Shown: in pieces, positions 30,812 through 40,727 of the stretch
Layout of the letters: every line of letters begins with the position of its first letter
Position numbering within the stretch: position 1 is the stretch's first letter
Origin: Aeromicrobium camelliae
GTDB lineage: Bacteria > Actinomycetota > Actinomycetes > Propionibacteriales > Nocardioidaceae
NCBI RefSeq assembly: GCF_003850045.1
Contig: NZ_RQJX01000003.1
Coordinates: 161,985 to 225,984, forward strand
Reading direction: 5' to 3'
DNA length: 64,000 nucleotides
Made by a program: the position numbers and the translations under genes
Notes under the pieces: generated by a model
Seen by the model: the letters and a program-made list of their open reading frames with translations, nothing else
Databases searched by the model: none
Told to the model about the DNA's origin: nothing

Positions 30812-33148
30812 TCACTGCTGGGACTGCTTCTCGCCGAGGCGCTGAAGGAGCTTGTCGCCCTCGACGTCGAGGTCGGGCAGCAGCCGGTCGAGCCACCGCG
30901 GAAGACGCCAGGCGCGATCACCGAACATCGCCATCAACGCCGGCACCAACGTCATGCGGACCAGGAAGGCGTCGATCGCGATGGCGATCGCGAGGGCGAA
31001 GCCGAGCTGCTTGATCATCGGGTCGCCATTGAAGATGAACCCGCCGAACACCGAGATCATGATGATCGCCGCCGCGACCACCACACGGCTGGAGTGCGAG
31101 AAGCCGTCGACGACCGAGTCGGTGCCGCGGTGGCCGTGCACCCACGACTCGCGCATCGACGACACCAGGAACACCTGGTAGTCCATCGCGAGACCGTAGG
31201 CGATGCCGGTCACCAGGATCGGGGCGAGCGCGAGGACCGGACCGGTGGAGTCGAGACCGAAGAGCTGGTTGACCCACCCCCACTGGAACACCGCGGTCGT
31301 CACACCCAGCGTGGCGAGAATCGTCAGCAGGAAGCCGGCCGTGGCCTTGAGCGGCACGAGGATCGAGCGGAACACGAGGGTGAGCACGATGATCGACAGC
31401 ACGAGCACGATCGCGAGGTAGATCGGCATGACGTCGGACATCTTCTCCGCGATGTCGATGCCCATGGCGGTCTGACCGGTGATGCCGAGGTCGAGGCCGT
31501 ACTGGTCGGCGTAGCTCTGCGAGGCGTCGCGCAGGTCGTGGACGAGCGTCTCGGTGCTCGGGTCGGTCGGTCCGCCCTCGGGCACGACCGAGACGATGAC
31601 GGTCCGGCCGTCCTCGCTCATCCCCGCGGCCGCCGCCGAGGCGACGTCCTCGTTGCCGCTGATGTCCTGCAGCACCGCGCCGACGGCCTGCTGGTCGACG
31701 GGTGCCTCGCCGGTCGAGGAGAGCACCACGAGCAGCGGGCCGTTCGAGCCCTCGCCGAACGCGTCGGCCGTCGCCTCGTAGCTCTCGCGCTGCACCGTGC
31801 CCTCGTTGTAGTTCTCGCCCGACGGCAGGCCGAGGCGCATGTCGAGCGCGGGGATCGCGGCGACGAGGGTGATGGCGACGACGCCGAGCGCGACGACGAA
31901 GCGGTTCTTGGTGACGAAACCGGCCCAGCGGCGAGCGGTCTTGTGATCGTTCTCGTCGGCCATGTTCACCGAGTACCGCTCGCGCGCCTTGCTGGACACG
32001 ATGCGCTCGCCGACGAGTCCGAGCAGCGCCGGCAGGAGTGTCAGCGCGACGAGCACCGCGATGGCGACGGTCGCGGCCGCGATGACCGCCATGCTGCCCA
32101 GCAAGCTGATGCCGATGACGAGCAGCGCGAGCAACGCGATGACGACAGTGGTGCCGGCGAAGAACACGGCGCTGCCGGCAGTGCCGACCGCACGACCGGC
32201 GGCCTCGTGGGCGCTCAGTCCTGAGCGCATCACCAGATGCCGTTGGCGGTTGACGATGAAGAGGGCGTAGTCGATTCCCACCGCGAGGCCGAGCATGAGG
32301 CCGAGCACGAGGGAGATCGAGTTGAGCTGGTAGAAGTGCGCGAGCGCGAAGGCACCACCGACGCCGGTGCCGACACCGACGATCGCGGTGAGCAGCGGCA
32401 GACCGGCGGCCACGAGCGATCCGAGGGTCACGAAGAGGACGACGGCCGCGACGCCGAGGCCGATGACCTCACCGATGCCGACGACCTCGGGAAGCTCCTG
32501 CAGCGATCCGCCGGGCAGGACGCTGATGTCGGCCGCTTCCGTGGGTTCTTCCGCGGCCTCCAGGACGTCGTCGATCGTGCCGGTGGGGAGGTCGAAGGTC
32601 TGCTCGGTGAACTGGAACTGCAGCATCGCGACGGAGCCGTCGGGCGCGATCACCATGCCCGGAACGGGCTGTGCCTGCGGTCCCGTGCCGGCGACCAGCG
32701 GCAGCGGCTGCTCGAGTTCCATCCCGGCTTCCCGAGCCTGGAGCGCCTGCTGCACCTGTTGCACCTGCTCGGCCGCCTGCGCCGCCGCGGCCTGCGGGTC
32801 GGCCGACGCGGCCAGTTCTGCGGGGTCGACGACCGAATCGTTGTCGTACACGTTCATCGCCGCTTCGGCGAGCGCCGCTGCAGCCTGCTGGTCGTCGTAG
32901 AAGTTCCGGCCCTCGGGTGCCTCGAAGACGATCGCGCCCTGCCCGCCCGCGGCCTCGGGGAGGTCGGTGGCCAACTGGTCGATCACGTCCTGCGCCGGCA
33001 CATCGCTGATGCGCATCTCCGAACTCATCCGCGGGGTGTTGAGGGCGAGCGATCCGCCGATCACGGCGAGCAGCAGGACCCAGGCCCCGATGACACGGAA
33101 CGGATGCGCGAAGGCGAACTTGCCGAGCCGGTACAAGAGCGTGGACAC
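30812..33148 (-). CDS. MMPL/RND-type membrane transporter
   Basis: This 778-residue protein shows the two-fold RND layout: helix 1, a large extracellular domain (about 40-220), helices 2-6 (including GLAVGIDYALFIVNRQRHL), a second extracellular domain (about 440-580), then helices 8-12 (GLAMDYQVFLVSSMRESWVH). The GIDYALF and MDYQVFL Asp/Tyr pairs are the proton-relay residues of MmpL/YdfJ proteins. It likely exports a lipid or drug. It starts at GTG with a GAGGAG site. It is divergent from a TetR gene, with a dyad at 33,169-33,186 in the gap, and so is probably repressed by that TetR. Confidence 0.92.
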   Translation of the reverse strand: MSTLLYRLGKFAFAHPFRVIGAWVLLLAVIGGSLALNTPRMSSEMRISDVPAQDVIDQLATDLPEAAGGQGAIVFEAPEGRNFYDDQQAAAALAEAAMNVYDNDSVVDPAELAASADPQAAAAQAAEQVQQVQQALQAREAGMELEQPLPLVAGTGPQAQPVPGMVIAPDGSVAMLQFQFTEQTFDLPTGTIDDVLEAAEEPTEAADISVLPGGSLQELPEVVGIGEVIGLGVAAVVLFVTLGSLVAAGLPLLTAIVGVGTGVGGAFALAHFYQLNSISLVLGLMLGLAVGIDYALFIVNRQRHLVMRSGLSAHEAAGRAVGTAGSAVFFAGTTVVIALLALLVIGISLLGSMAVIAAATVAIAVLVALTLLPALLGLVGERIVSSKARERYSVNMADENDHKTARRWAGFVTKNRFVVALGVVAITLVAAIPALDMRLGLPSGENYNEGTVQRESYEATADAFGEGSNGPLLVVLSSTGEAPVDQQAVGAVLQDISGNEDVASAAAAGMSEDGRTVIVSVVPEGGPTDPSTETLVHDLRDASQSYADQYGLDLGITGQTAMGIDIAEKMSDVMPIYLAIVLVLSIIVLTLVFRSILVPLKATAGFLLTILATLGVTTAVFQWGWVNQLFGLDSTGPVLALAPILVTGIAYGLAMDYQVFLVSSMRESWVHGHRGTDSVVDGFSHSSRVVVAAAIIMISVFGGFIFNGDPMIKQLGFALAIAIAIDAFLVRMTLVPALMAMFGDRAWRLPRWLDRLLPDLDVEGDKLLQRLGEKQSQQ

Positions 33149-33168
33149 CAGCGTCTCCTCAGGGTGAA

Positions 33169-33186
33169 GTGATAGACAACTCTCAC
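33169..33186. promoter_or_regulatory. candidate TetR operator between MMPL and TetR
   Basis: GTGATAG-ACAA-CTCTCAC is an inverted repeat with one mismatch per 7-bp arm, in the 86-bp divergent gap. Confidence 0.5.
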
Positions 33187-33234
33187 ATCGTAGAATGGTG
33201 GTGCAAGAACCTTCACGTCTTCGGCAGGAGAGTC

Positions 33235-33849
33235 ATGTCACAGCGCCGCGATAGCCGCGCGAACGCCGAGCGGATCGTCGAGGCGACGCGCCAGCTGTGG
33301 AAGGGACAGGGCGCCCCCTCCCTCGAGCAGATCGCCGCAACCGCGGGCGTGGGGATCGCGACGCTCTACCGGCACTTCCCGAATCGGGCCGCACTGGAAG
33401 GCGCTGCGTTCACGCAGATCTTCAACGACGAGATCGGGCCGATCATCGACCGGGCCGCCGCGGCCGATCAGGTCGATCTCGTCGACGTGGCCGAACAGTT
33501 GATCGCCGTCATCGGCCGGTACGCAGCGGTGTTCACCGCGATCGAGCTTCCGCAAGTCACCGACGAGGCACTCGAAACGCTCGCCGAGCGATTCTTGGAG
33601 CTGATTCGCGACGGCCAGGAGGAGGGCGTGCTGCGCCGCGACCTCGAGCCGGTCGACTTGTTCTGGGTCCTGCGGATGCTGGTGCTCGGGCTCACCTCGC
33701 CGGTCTCGTCACCCACCGTGCGGCGACGGTACCTCGCACTCGTCATGCCATCACTCACACCGGAGGGGCCTCCGCTGCCCCCACTGACGCGTGACGATTA
33801 CGAACGGTTCGGTGTCGCGGAGGAACGCCGCGGTCCGATGTCGGGCTAG
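33235..33849 (+). CDS. TetR family regulator of the MMPL transporter
   Basis: This 204-residue protein has a TetR HTH near the N-terminus (APSLEQIAATAGVGIATLYR HFPNR) and a C-terminal helical domain of the SbtR type (EALETLAERFLELIRDGQEEG). The start was set at the ATG with AGGAG 7 nt upstream; an upstream ATG lacks a site. It is divergent from MMPL and is its likely repressor. The stop overlaps the convergent GlxA-like gene by 4 bp. Confidence 0.9.
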   Translation: MSQRRDSRANAERIVEATRQLWKGQGAPSLEQIAATAGVGIATLYRHFPNRAALEGAAFTQIFNDEIGPIIDRAAAADQVDLVDVAEQLIAVIGRYAAVFTAIELPQVTDEALETLAERFLELIRDGQEEGVLRRDLEPVDLFWVLRMLVLGLTSPVSSPTVRRRYLALVMPSLTPEGPPLPPLTRDDYERFGVAEERRGPMSG

Positions 33850-34709
33850 GCGACCGGCTCGCTCGCCAGCTCGGGCACGCAGGTGAACTGACGGCGGTAG
33901 GCCACCGGGCTCGTGCCTCGCAGCGCGCTGAAGTGGTGCCGCAGGGTCGCGGCGTGGCCGAACCCGCACCGCCGGGCGATCTCCTCGACCGAGAGCCGGG
34001 TCTGCTCGAGCAGCTGCTCGGCGCGGGCGATCCGCTCGGCGGTCAGCCACTGCAGCGGCGTCGTCCCGGTCTCGTCGCGGAATCGCCGGGCGAAGGTGCG
34101 CTCAGACATCTGCGCAACGCGCGCGAGCTCGGCCACGGTGAGCGGTTGCTCGAGACGATCGCGCGCCCACTGCAGCACGTCGCCGAGCGCCTCGCAGTCC
34201 TCCGCGCGGATGGGGCTGGGGACGAACTGGGCCTGTCCTCCGCCGCGGTGCGGTGGCATGACGATGCGGCGAGCCGCCGTCGCTGCGGTCGCCGCGCCGA
34301 ATTCGCGGCGCATCACGTGCAGGTTGGCGTCGATCCCCGCCGCCGACCCGGCACCGGTGATGATGTTGTCGTCCTCGACGTAGAGCACCGAGACGTCGAC
34401 CTCGGCTTCGGGGAACCGGGCGGCGAGTTCGTCACCGTAGCGCCAGTGCGTGGTGCAGCGGCGGCCGTCGAGCAGCCCGGCGTGACCGAGGGCGAAGGCC
34501 CCCGAGCACGAGGCGAGAATCGTGGCACCGGCTCGGCGCGCGGCCCGCAACGCCTCGGAGATCTCGGGCTGTTCCTCGCGGTAGTCCTGCGTCGCCGCCA
34601 CGGCAACCAGATCGGCGCCCTCGGCCGCATCGAGGCAGTGCTCGACGAGGATGTCGAAGCCGCTCGTCCCTCGCACGCGGCCCGGGCGGGCGGCACACGT
34701 GATGAAGTC
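33846..34709 (-). pseudogene. GlxA-like AraC-family regulator, 5'-truncated
   Basis: The reading has the DJ-1/PfpI-like domain (ADLVAVAATQ; GATILASCSGAFALGHAGLL; TGAGSAAGIDANLHVMRREF) and two AraC HTH motifs (LTVAELARVAQMSERTFARR; SVEEIARRCGFGHAATLRHH) to a normal C-terminus. Homology runs upstream through DFITCAARPGRV but stops at 34,709. The first roughly 30 residues, including the usual start strand, are absent. A GTG at 34,676 could start a shortened product, but it has no ribosome-binding site and would lack a core strand. It abuts another truncated gene on the opposite strand. Confidence 0.75.
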
Positions 34710-34711
34710 GA

Positions 34712-34915
34712 CTCGAGATCGCGTTCCTCACCCGCAAGCCCATGCTCAGCTGGGAGCTCGACGGCCGCGTGAGGATCACGCCCAGCGGCTCCGGTTCGCA
34801 GGTGGAACTGCACGTGGATACCGCACCCGAGCGGCCCAAGGCACTGCTGGACGGCAAGAAGAACCGCAAGTCCGCCGACAAGCTCGTCGAGCAGCTCAAG
34901 GCCGCTGCTTCCTGA
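34712..34915 (+). pseudogene. 3' remnant of an unidentified gene
   Basis: The last about 67 residues (EIAFLTRKPMLSWELDGRVR; LDGKKNRKSADKLVEQLKAA) form a charged, Lys-rich C-terminus with strong GC codon bias. There is no start or ribosome-binding site, and an in-frame stop lies at 34,703-34,705. The coding part begins right where the GlxA remnant ends. The family is not recognised; the tail resembles small cytoplasmic proteins ending in a DKLVEQLK helix. Confidence 0.6.
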
Positions 34916-34966
34916 CCTCAGCGCAGTGAGGGGCGCCGGCCGGCAGGAGGACGCCGCAGCGGTAGC

Positions 34967-36370
<1,404 letters not shown>

Positions 36371-36746
36371 CGGTGACTCCCTCCTCGTGGTCTCGCGGAC
36401 TACCGTACGGATGCCTACTGTCAGTTCGGCGCGACCCTCCGGCGAGCCACGTTAGGCCCCGCGAGCACCCCGGTTCCAGCTCGTTGTCCACAGGGGGTGT
36501 GGACGACCCGGCCGAATGTGTGGAGAAACGCCGAGGAGCGTGTGCACACACCGTGGATTTCTCTGTGGACATCCGGCCGCGCTTCCCCACAGGTGCTCTC
36601 TGACCTGCGCAAACGTGACTCACACGATGTGGACCGAAGAAAGTCACCGAGGAATTTCATCCCCAGGACCAGTTGTCCGAAACCGCGTGACAGCGGGGTC
36701 TAGACTGCTCTACGATGAGCGTTTTCCCCATCGTTGACGGCTGCCT
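36371..36746. promoter_or_regulatory. 376-bp dnaB / MATE divergent region with DnaA-box-like sites
   Basis: There is no gene in this gap. TTGTCCACA (36,484-36,492) differs by one base from the DnaA box TTATCCACA. Further TGTGGA cores lie at about 36,498, 36,519, 36,565 and 36,637. The right end holds the MATE promoter. Confidence 0.5.
36687..36716 (+). promoter_or_regulatory. sigma70-type promoter of the MATE gene
   Basis: The -35 GTGACA (36,687-36,692) and -10 TACGAT (36,711-36,716) are separated by 18 bp. The start codon follows 30 bp downstream, so this message has a leader. Confidence 0.5.
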
Positions 36747-38051
36747 GTGAAAGACGTCGACCGCCGGATCGTGGCCATCTCCGTGCCGGCCTTCGCTGCG
36801 CTCGTCAGCGAACCGCTCATGCTGGTCGCCGACACCGCGATCGTCGGCCACCTCGGCCGCGCCGAGCTCGCGGGACTCGCGGCCGCCTCGACCGTCCTCA
36901 CCACCGTCGTGGGCCTGTGCATCTTCCTCGCCTACGGCAGCACCGCCACCGTCGCGCGCTATCAGGGCGCGGGCGACGACCGGCGCGCACTCGAGAGCGC
37001 CGTGGGAGGTGTGTGGCTCGCGGCGCTGCTGGGCGTGGCGTTGACCGCGGTCCTCGCGCTCGCCGCGCGGCCGCTCGCGACCGCGCTCTCCAGCTCGGCT
37101 GAGGTGGCCGACCTCGCCCACGAGTATCTCGTCGTCGCGGCAGCCTCGGTCCCCGCGATGCTGCTCGTACTCGCCGCCACCGGCGCCCTTCGCGGCCTGC
37201 TGGATCTTCGCACCCCGCTCGTCGCGATGATCGTGGCGAACCTCGTCAATGTCGTGCTGACGGTGACCTTCGTGTACGGCATGGGCGCCGGGCTCGCCGG
37301 TGCCGCACTCGGCTTGGTGCTCGCCCAGTGGCTCGCCGCGATCTGGCTGTGCGGGATCGTCGTCCGCCGGGCCCGGGCGCAGCAAGCCTCCGTGGCGCCA
37401 CGGCTCGCCGAGGTCATCACTGCCGCCACCGACGGCGTCCCGTTGCTGGTCCGCACCCTGACGCTGCGCGCCTCACTCGTGCTCGCGACCGTCGTCGCCG
37501 CCAGCCTCGGCGACGCACCCCTCGCCGCACACCAGATCGCCACGACCGTCGTCTCGCTGCTCGCGTTCGCTCTCGACGCGCTCGCCATCGCCGGCCAGAC
37601 GCTCACCGGCCGTACGCTCGGCGCGTCCGATGCCGCCGGCACGCGTGCCCTGACCCGGCGGATGATCGGGTGGGGCGTCGGCGCGGGCGCGCTCTTCGGC
37701 CTGGTGCTCGCGGCGGCGTCGCCGCTCGTCGCCCGGGGTTTCACGTCCGACGAGGCGGTGCTGTCCACGGTCGTTCCCACGCTGCTCGTCGTCGCGGCGA
37801 TCCAGCCGTTGTCCGGACTCGTGTTCGTGCTCGACGGGGTGCTGATCGGGGCCGGTGACGGCGTGTTCCTCGCCTGGGCCGGGCTGGTCGTGCTGGCGCT
37901 CTACGCACCCGCCGCCCTCGTCGTCGGCTGGCTCGGGGTCTCCTTCACCTGGCTGTGGCTCGCCTACGGTCTCTTCATCGCCGCGCGCGGCGCGACCCTG
38001 TGGTGGCGCCAGCGCGGCGAGGCGTGGATGGTCCTCGGCAGCGCCCGCTGA
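36747..38051 (+). CDS. MATE family efflux transporter
   Basis: This 434-residue protein has 12 membrane helices in two pseudo-repeats. The N-terminal IVAISVPAFAALVSEPLMLV and ADTAIVGHLGRAELAGLAAA are diagnostic of DinF/NorM-type MATE proteins, and AAHQIATTVVSLLAFALDAL is the equivalent second-half motif. The family extrudes cationic drugs or metabolites by Na+ or H+ antiport. It starts at GTG. It is divergent from dnaB. A similar MATE (DinF-like) gene near dnaB is common in this group, to my recollection. Confidence 0.92.
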   Translation: MKDVDRRIVAISVPAFAALVSEPLMLVADTAIVGHLGRAELAGLAAASTVLTTVVGLCIFLAYGSTATVARYQGAGDDRRALESAVGGVWLAALLGVALTAVLALAARPLATALSSSAEVADLAHEYLVVAAASVPAMLLVLAATGALRGLLDLRTPLVAMIVANLVNVVLTVTFVYGMGAGLAGAALGLVLAQWLAAIWLCGIVVRRARAQQASVAPRLAEVITAATDGVPLLVRTLTLRASLVLATVVAASLGDAPLAAHQIATTVVSLLAFALDALAIAGQTLTGRTLGASDAAGTRALTRRMIGWGVGAGALFGLVLAAASPLVARGFTSDEAVLSTVVPTLLVVAAIQPLSGLVFVLDGVLIGAGDGVFLAWAGLVVLALYAPAALVVGWLGVSFTWLWLAYGLFIAARGATLWWRQRGEAWMVLGSAR

Positions 38052-38103
38052 CGCTCCAGACGATCAGTGGGCGAGAGCTTCACCGGCTCCCCCTGAACTC
38101 CCC

Positions 38104-38184
38104 CGACTGGCGCAAAGTGGTGATCGACTGGCGCACTATGGGGGCGTTTCGGGCCGGATCGGCCCCATTCTGCGCCACTCGCGG
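38104..38184. repeat. short GACTGGCGCA repeat cluster
   Basis: The 198-bp gap after the MATE gene contains GACTGGCGCAAAGTGGTG and GACTGGCGCACTATGGGG in direct order, then GCCCCATTCTGCGCCACTC in inverted order. This gives a hairpin of about 50 bp. No gene is visible in the gap. Confidence 0.6.
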
Positions 38185-38249
38185 TGAGGGGCGCTGTCGG
38201 GACGCGGGGTTCTGTCGGGACGGGGGTTCGGGGCCGGGCGATCGGTGGG

Positions 38250-39035
38250 TCAGCGGCGCCAGTAGCCGGTGACGTCGAGGCAGTCGCGGGCGACGTCGCG
38301 CTCGTTCTTGAGAAAGTCGCGAACCTGACGGATCGTGCGGGTCTCGCCGGCCACCCAGCAGAACACCTCGCCGGGCCACCAGTCGAGCTTGCGAACCGCT
38401 TCGATCCAGGCCTCCGGCCCCACGGTCCACTGGATCTCGACACCCGGCGGTGGCACGAGGTCCTGCTCGTGGGCGGGGTCGGTGAGTTCCACGACGACCT
38501 GGCCGCGCCACCCCTCGGGCCACTCCTCGAGGAGACGGCCGATCGCCGGCAGCGCGGTCTCGTCGCCGGCGACGAGCATCCAGTCCTGACCCTGCGGCAA
38601 CAGCAGCGACCGAGTCGGGCCCACGATCCAGGCGGGGTCACCCGGTCGGACGCGCTCGGCCCAGCCGGACGCGAAGCCGACGCCGTGCCGCACGAAGTCG
38701 AGATCGAGCTCGAGGGTCGCGGGGTCGTAGCGGCGCGGGGTGTAGTCCTTCGCGACCGGACGACCGCCGGCGGCGCCCCATTCGAGCCGGTCCGGACCCT
38801 GGACGGGCAGCGGCGGACGCTCGCTGCCCTCGATCGGTACCAGCAGCTTGACGTGGTCATCGAACCCTTCGCTGCGGAACTCGGGCAGCTGGCCGCCCTC
38901 GACCTCGAAGCCGGCGAGCTGCTCACCGGTCAGGGTCACCCGTCGCATCGCGGGGCTCACGTCGCTGACCCGGACGACCCGCAACTCGCGCAGCACGGTG
39001 GACCAGCCCACGGCTTCGCGCCGCGTCCGTGCCAT
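38250..39035 (-). CDS. siderophore-interacting protein (FAD/NADPH ferric reductase)
   Basis: This 261-residue protein has the SIP layout: an FAD-binding beta barrel (DVSPAMRRVTLTGEQLAGF; KDYTPRRYDPATLELDLDFV with the flavin RxYT-type motif; GDPAWIVGPTRSL) and a C-terminal NAD(P)H domain (VAGDETALPAIGRLLEEWPE; WVAGETRTIRQVRDFLKNE) ending in DVTGYWRR. The family reduces Fe(III)-siderophores in the cytoplasm. It starts 1 bp into the stop of the solute-binding lipoprotein gene, so translation is coupled. It is the only one of the three SIPs here without a visible iron box. Confidence 0.9.
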   Translation of the reverse strand: MARTRREAVGWSTVLRELRVVRVSDVSPAMRRVTLTGEQLAGFEVEGGQLPEFRSEGFDDHVKLLVPIEGSERPPLPVQGPDRLEWGAAGGRPVAKDYTPRRYDPATLELDLDFVRHGVGFASGWAERVRPGDPAWIVGPTRSLLLPQGQDWMLVAGDETALPAIGRLLEEWPEGWRGQVVVELTDPAHEQDLVPPPGVEIQWTVGPEAWIEAVRKLDWWPGEVFCWVAGETRTIRQVRDFLKNERDVARDCLDVTGYWRR

Positions 39036-40672
39036 CAGTCCTCCGCCTCGAAGCCCACGATCGTCCAATCCACGGGAGCGAAGGTACTCGGACCGAGATT
39101 GCGGACCGCAGGGTCGAGGACCATGACCGCCGGGACGGGTGCGAGCGCGATGATGGACGCCTGCTCGGCTGCTGCGGCGTCGGCGGCGTTCACCGCCTCG
39201 ATGAAGCGCTCGTCGTTCAGCTCGCCCCGGGCCGCCTCGAACGCACGGGTGACCGGCTCGGTGGCGATCCCGGTGAAGTTGCGGTTGGAATCGGCCGGCG
39301 TGAGCCGCGCCGTCGCCTCCTCGATCGGGAATGCCGAGGCGTCCCACGCGAAACCGACGATGTCGAAGGCGAGCGGGACCACCACGGACTCCTGGAAGTC
39401 CTCCGCCGGCACGTCCTCGACTCGGACCGAGATCCCGACCTCCGCCAGTTGCTCAGCGACGAGATCGGCGCGGTCCGCCCCCTCGACGTCGCCCTCGGGT
39501 ACGGGGAACCTCAACTCCAGCTGCTGGCCGTCGCGGGCGCGGACACCGTCCTCACCCTCCGCCCAGCCGGCACCGTCCAGCAGCGCCGCGGCCTGCTGCA
39601 CGTCACGCTTCGGCGCGGCGGCGGCGGCGCCGCGCTGGCCCGGGAGCAGCACGGTCGAGCCCATGGCCTCGGTGGCACCACCGCTGGCCTCGGCCATCGC
39701 GTCGGCGATCGCCGGTCGATCCACCGCCGCGGCGACGGCTTGCCGTACTGCGGGATCGCTCAAGGGGCCGCGGCCGCCGTTGAGTGTGAGCTGAACCCAC
39801 GAGGTGTCGACGGCATAACGCCGGTCGGTGTCGTCGACGTCGGCGCCGATGGCGGCCTCGGGCAGCAAACCGTCGACTTCGTCAGCGTCATACGCCTCGG
39901 CGAGCACCTCTGGCTCAGCCACGCGCCATACGATGCGCTCGAGCAGCGGGGTCTGGCCCCACCAGCGCGGGTTCCGGGACAGCTCGATCGTGCCGGTCGC
40001 CCGGTCGATCCGGTCGACCACGAACGGACCGTTCGCCGGCACGGCTGTCTCCGCGAAACCGCCGGCGAACAGCTGCGGATCCTTGCTCACCGACTGGGGC
40101 AACGGCGGGTAGACGGCCGCCGGCCAGTCGGCGGTCGGACGAGAGAAGACGACCTGGTAACTCGTGTCGTCGGCACCGGGTCGGACCTCCTGCACGAGCT
40201 CGTACGCCGGATGGGCGACGGCCGCGGTCGCGGGATTGCGGACCGCCTCGACGAAGGCTGCGAGATCGGCGGCGCCGATGGGCGTGCCGTCCTGCCATAC
40301 CGCGTCGGGGTTGAGTCGCACCTCGACGGTCAGCGGATCGTCGGCGACGATCTCCACTGACTCGGCGTAGTCAGGGTCGGTCTCCCAGTCGCCCTCCTCG
40401 GTGGGACGAACGGCCGAACCGAGAGTCGGTGCGAGGAGGTCGGCCGCGGTGTCGGTGGCGGCTCCTTCGCTCGTCCACGGATTGAACGAGGTGGGCCAGC
40501 CGGCCGCGGCGAGGGTGAGCGTTCCTCCGTCACGCAGCTCTGCGGCGTCGGCGCTGCGAAGGTCGCTGAACTGTACGCCGTCAGGGCGCGGGACGGGCTC
40601 GGGCTCGGGCGTGCTGCAGCCCGCCGCGAGGAGGACCGTGGCGAGAACGAGAGCGAAGGAACGCTTGATCAT
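39035..40672 (-). CDS. ABC transporter solute-binding lipoprotein, family 5
   Basis: This 545-residue lipoprotein has signal VLATVLLAAGC (lipobox LAAGC, lipid-modified Cys19 or so). It then has the family 5 (peptide/nickel/opine) binding fold: RDGGTLTLAAAGWPTSFNPW, VEVRLNPDAVWQDGTPIGAA, NGPFVVDRIDRATGTIELSR, and a C-terminal lobe. No permease or ATPase is adjacent. It is followed by a SIP gene with 1-bp overlap. That pairing suggests capture of a metal-peptide or siderophore-like ligand, as inference. A strong hairpin at 40,685 separates it from rplI. Confidence 0.88.
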   Translation of the reverse strand: MIKRSFALVLATVLLAAGCSTPEPEPVPRPDGVQFSDLRSADAAELRDGGTLTLAAAGWPTSFNPWTSEGAATDTAADLLAPTLGSAVRPTEEGDWETDPDYAESVEIVADDPLTVEVRLNPDAVWQDGTPIGAADLAAFVEAVRNPATAAVAHPAYELVQEVRPGADDTSYQVVFSRPTADWPAAVYPPLPQSVSKDPQLFAGGFAETAVPANGPFVVDRIDRATGTIELSRNPRWWGQTPLLERIVWRVAEPEVLAEAYDADEVDGLLPEAAIGADVDDTDRRYAVDTSWVQLTLNGGRGPLSDPAVRQAVAAAVDRPAIADAMAEASGGATEAMGSTVLLPGQRGAAAAAPKRDVQQAAALLDGAGWAEGEDGVRARDGQQLELRFPVPEGDVEGADRADLVAEQLAEVGISVRVEDVPAEDFQESVVVPLAFDIVGFAWDASAFPIEEATARLTPADSNRNFTGIATEPVTRAFEAARGELNDERFIEAVNAADAAAAEQASIIALAPVPAVMVLDPAVRNLGPSTFAPVDWTIVGFEAED

Positions 40673-40684
40673 GGTGGAAACGAC

Positions 40685-40722
40685 GACGCCGCCGTGACCT
40701 CGCAGGAGGTCACGGCGGCGTC
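40685..40722. terminator. intrinsic terminator downstream of rplI
   Basis: The stem GACGCCGCCGTGACCT/AGGTCACGGCGGCGTC is 16 bp, perfect, with a CGCAGG loop. It begins 5 bp after the rplI stop and ends the ribosomal operon. Confidence 0.85.
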
Positions 40723-40727
40723 ATGGG

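Noticed and set aside
34915..34966. CCTCA-N6-TGAGG hairpin between the truncated gene and dnaB considered as a terminator
   Set aside because: The stem is only 5 bp and there is no T-run; too weak to list.
36371..36746. dnaB upstream region considered as the chromosome origin
   Set aside because: There is no dnaA, dnaN, rpmH or gyrB nearby and no long AT-rich unwinding region; only DnaA-box-like sites are present.
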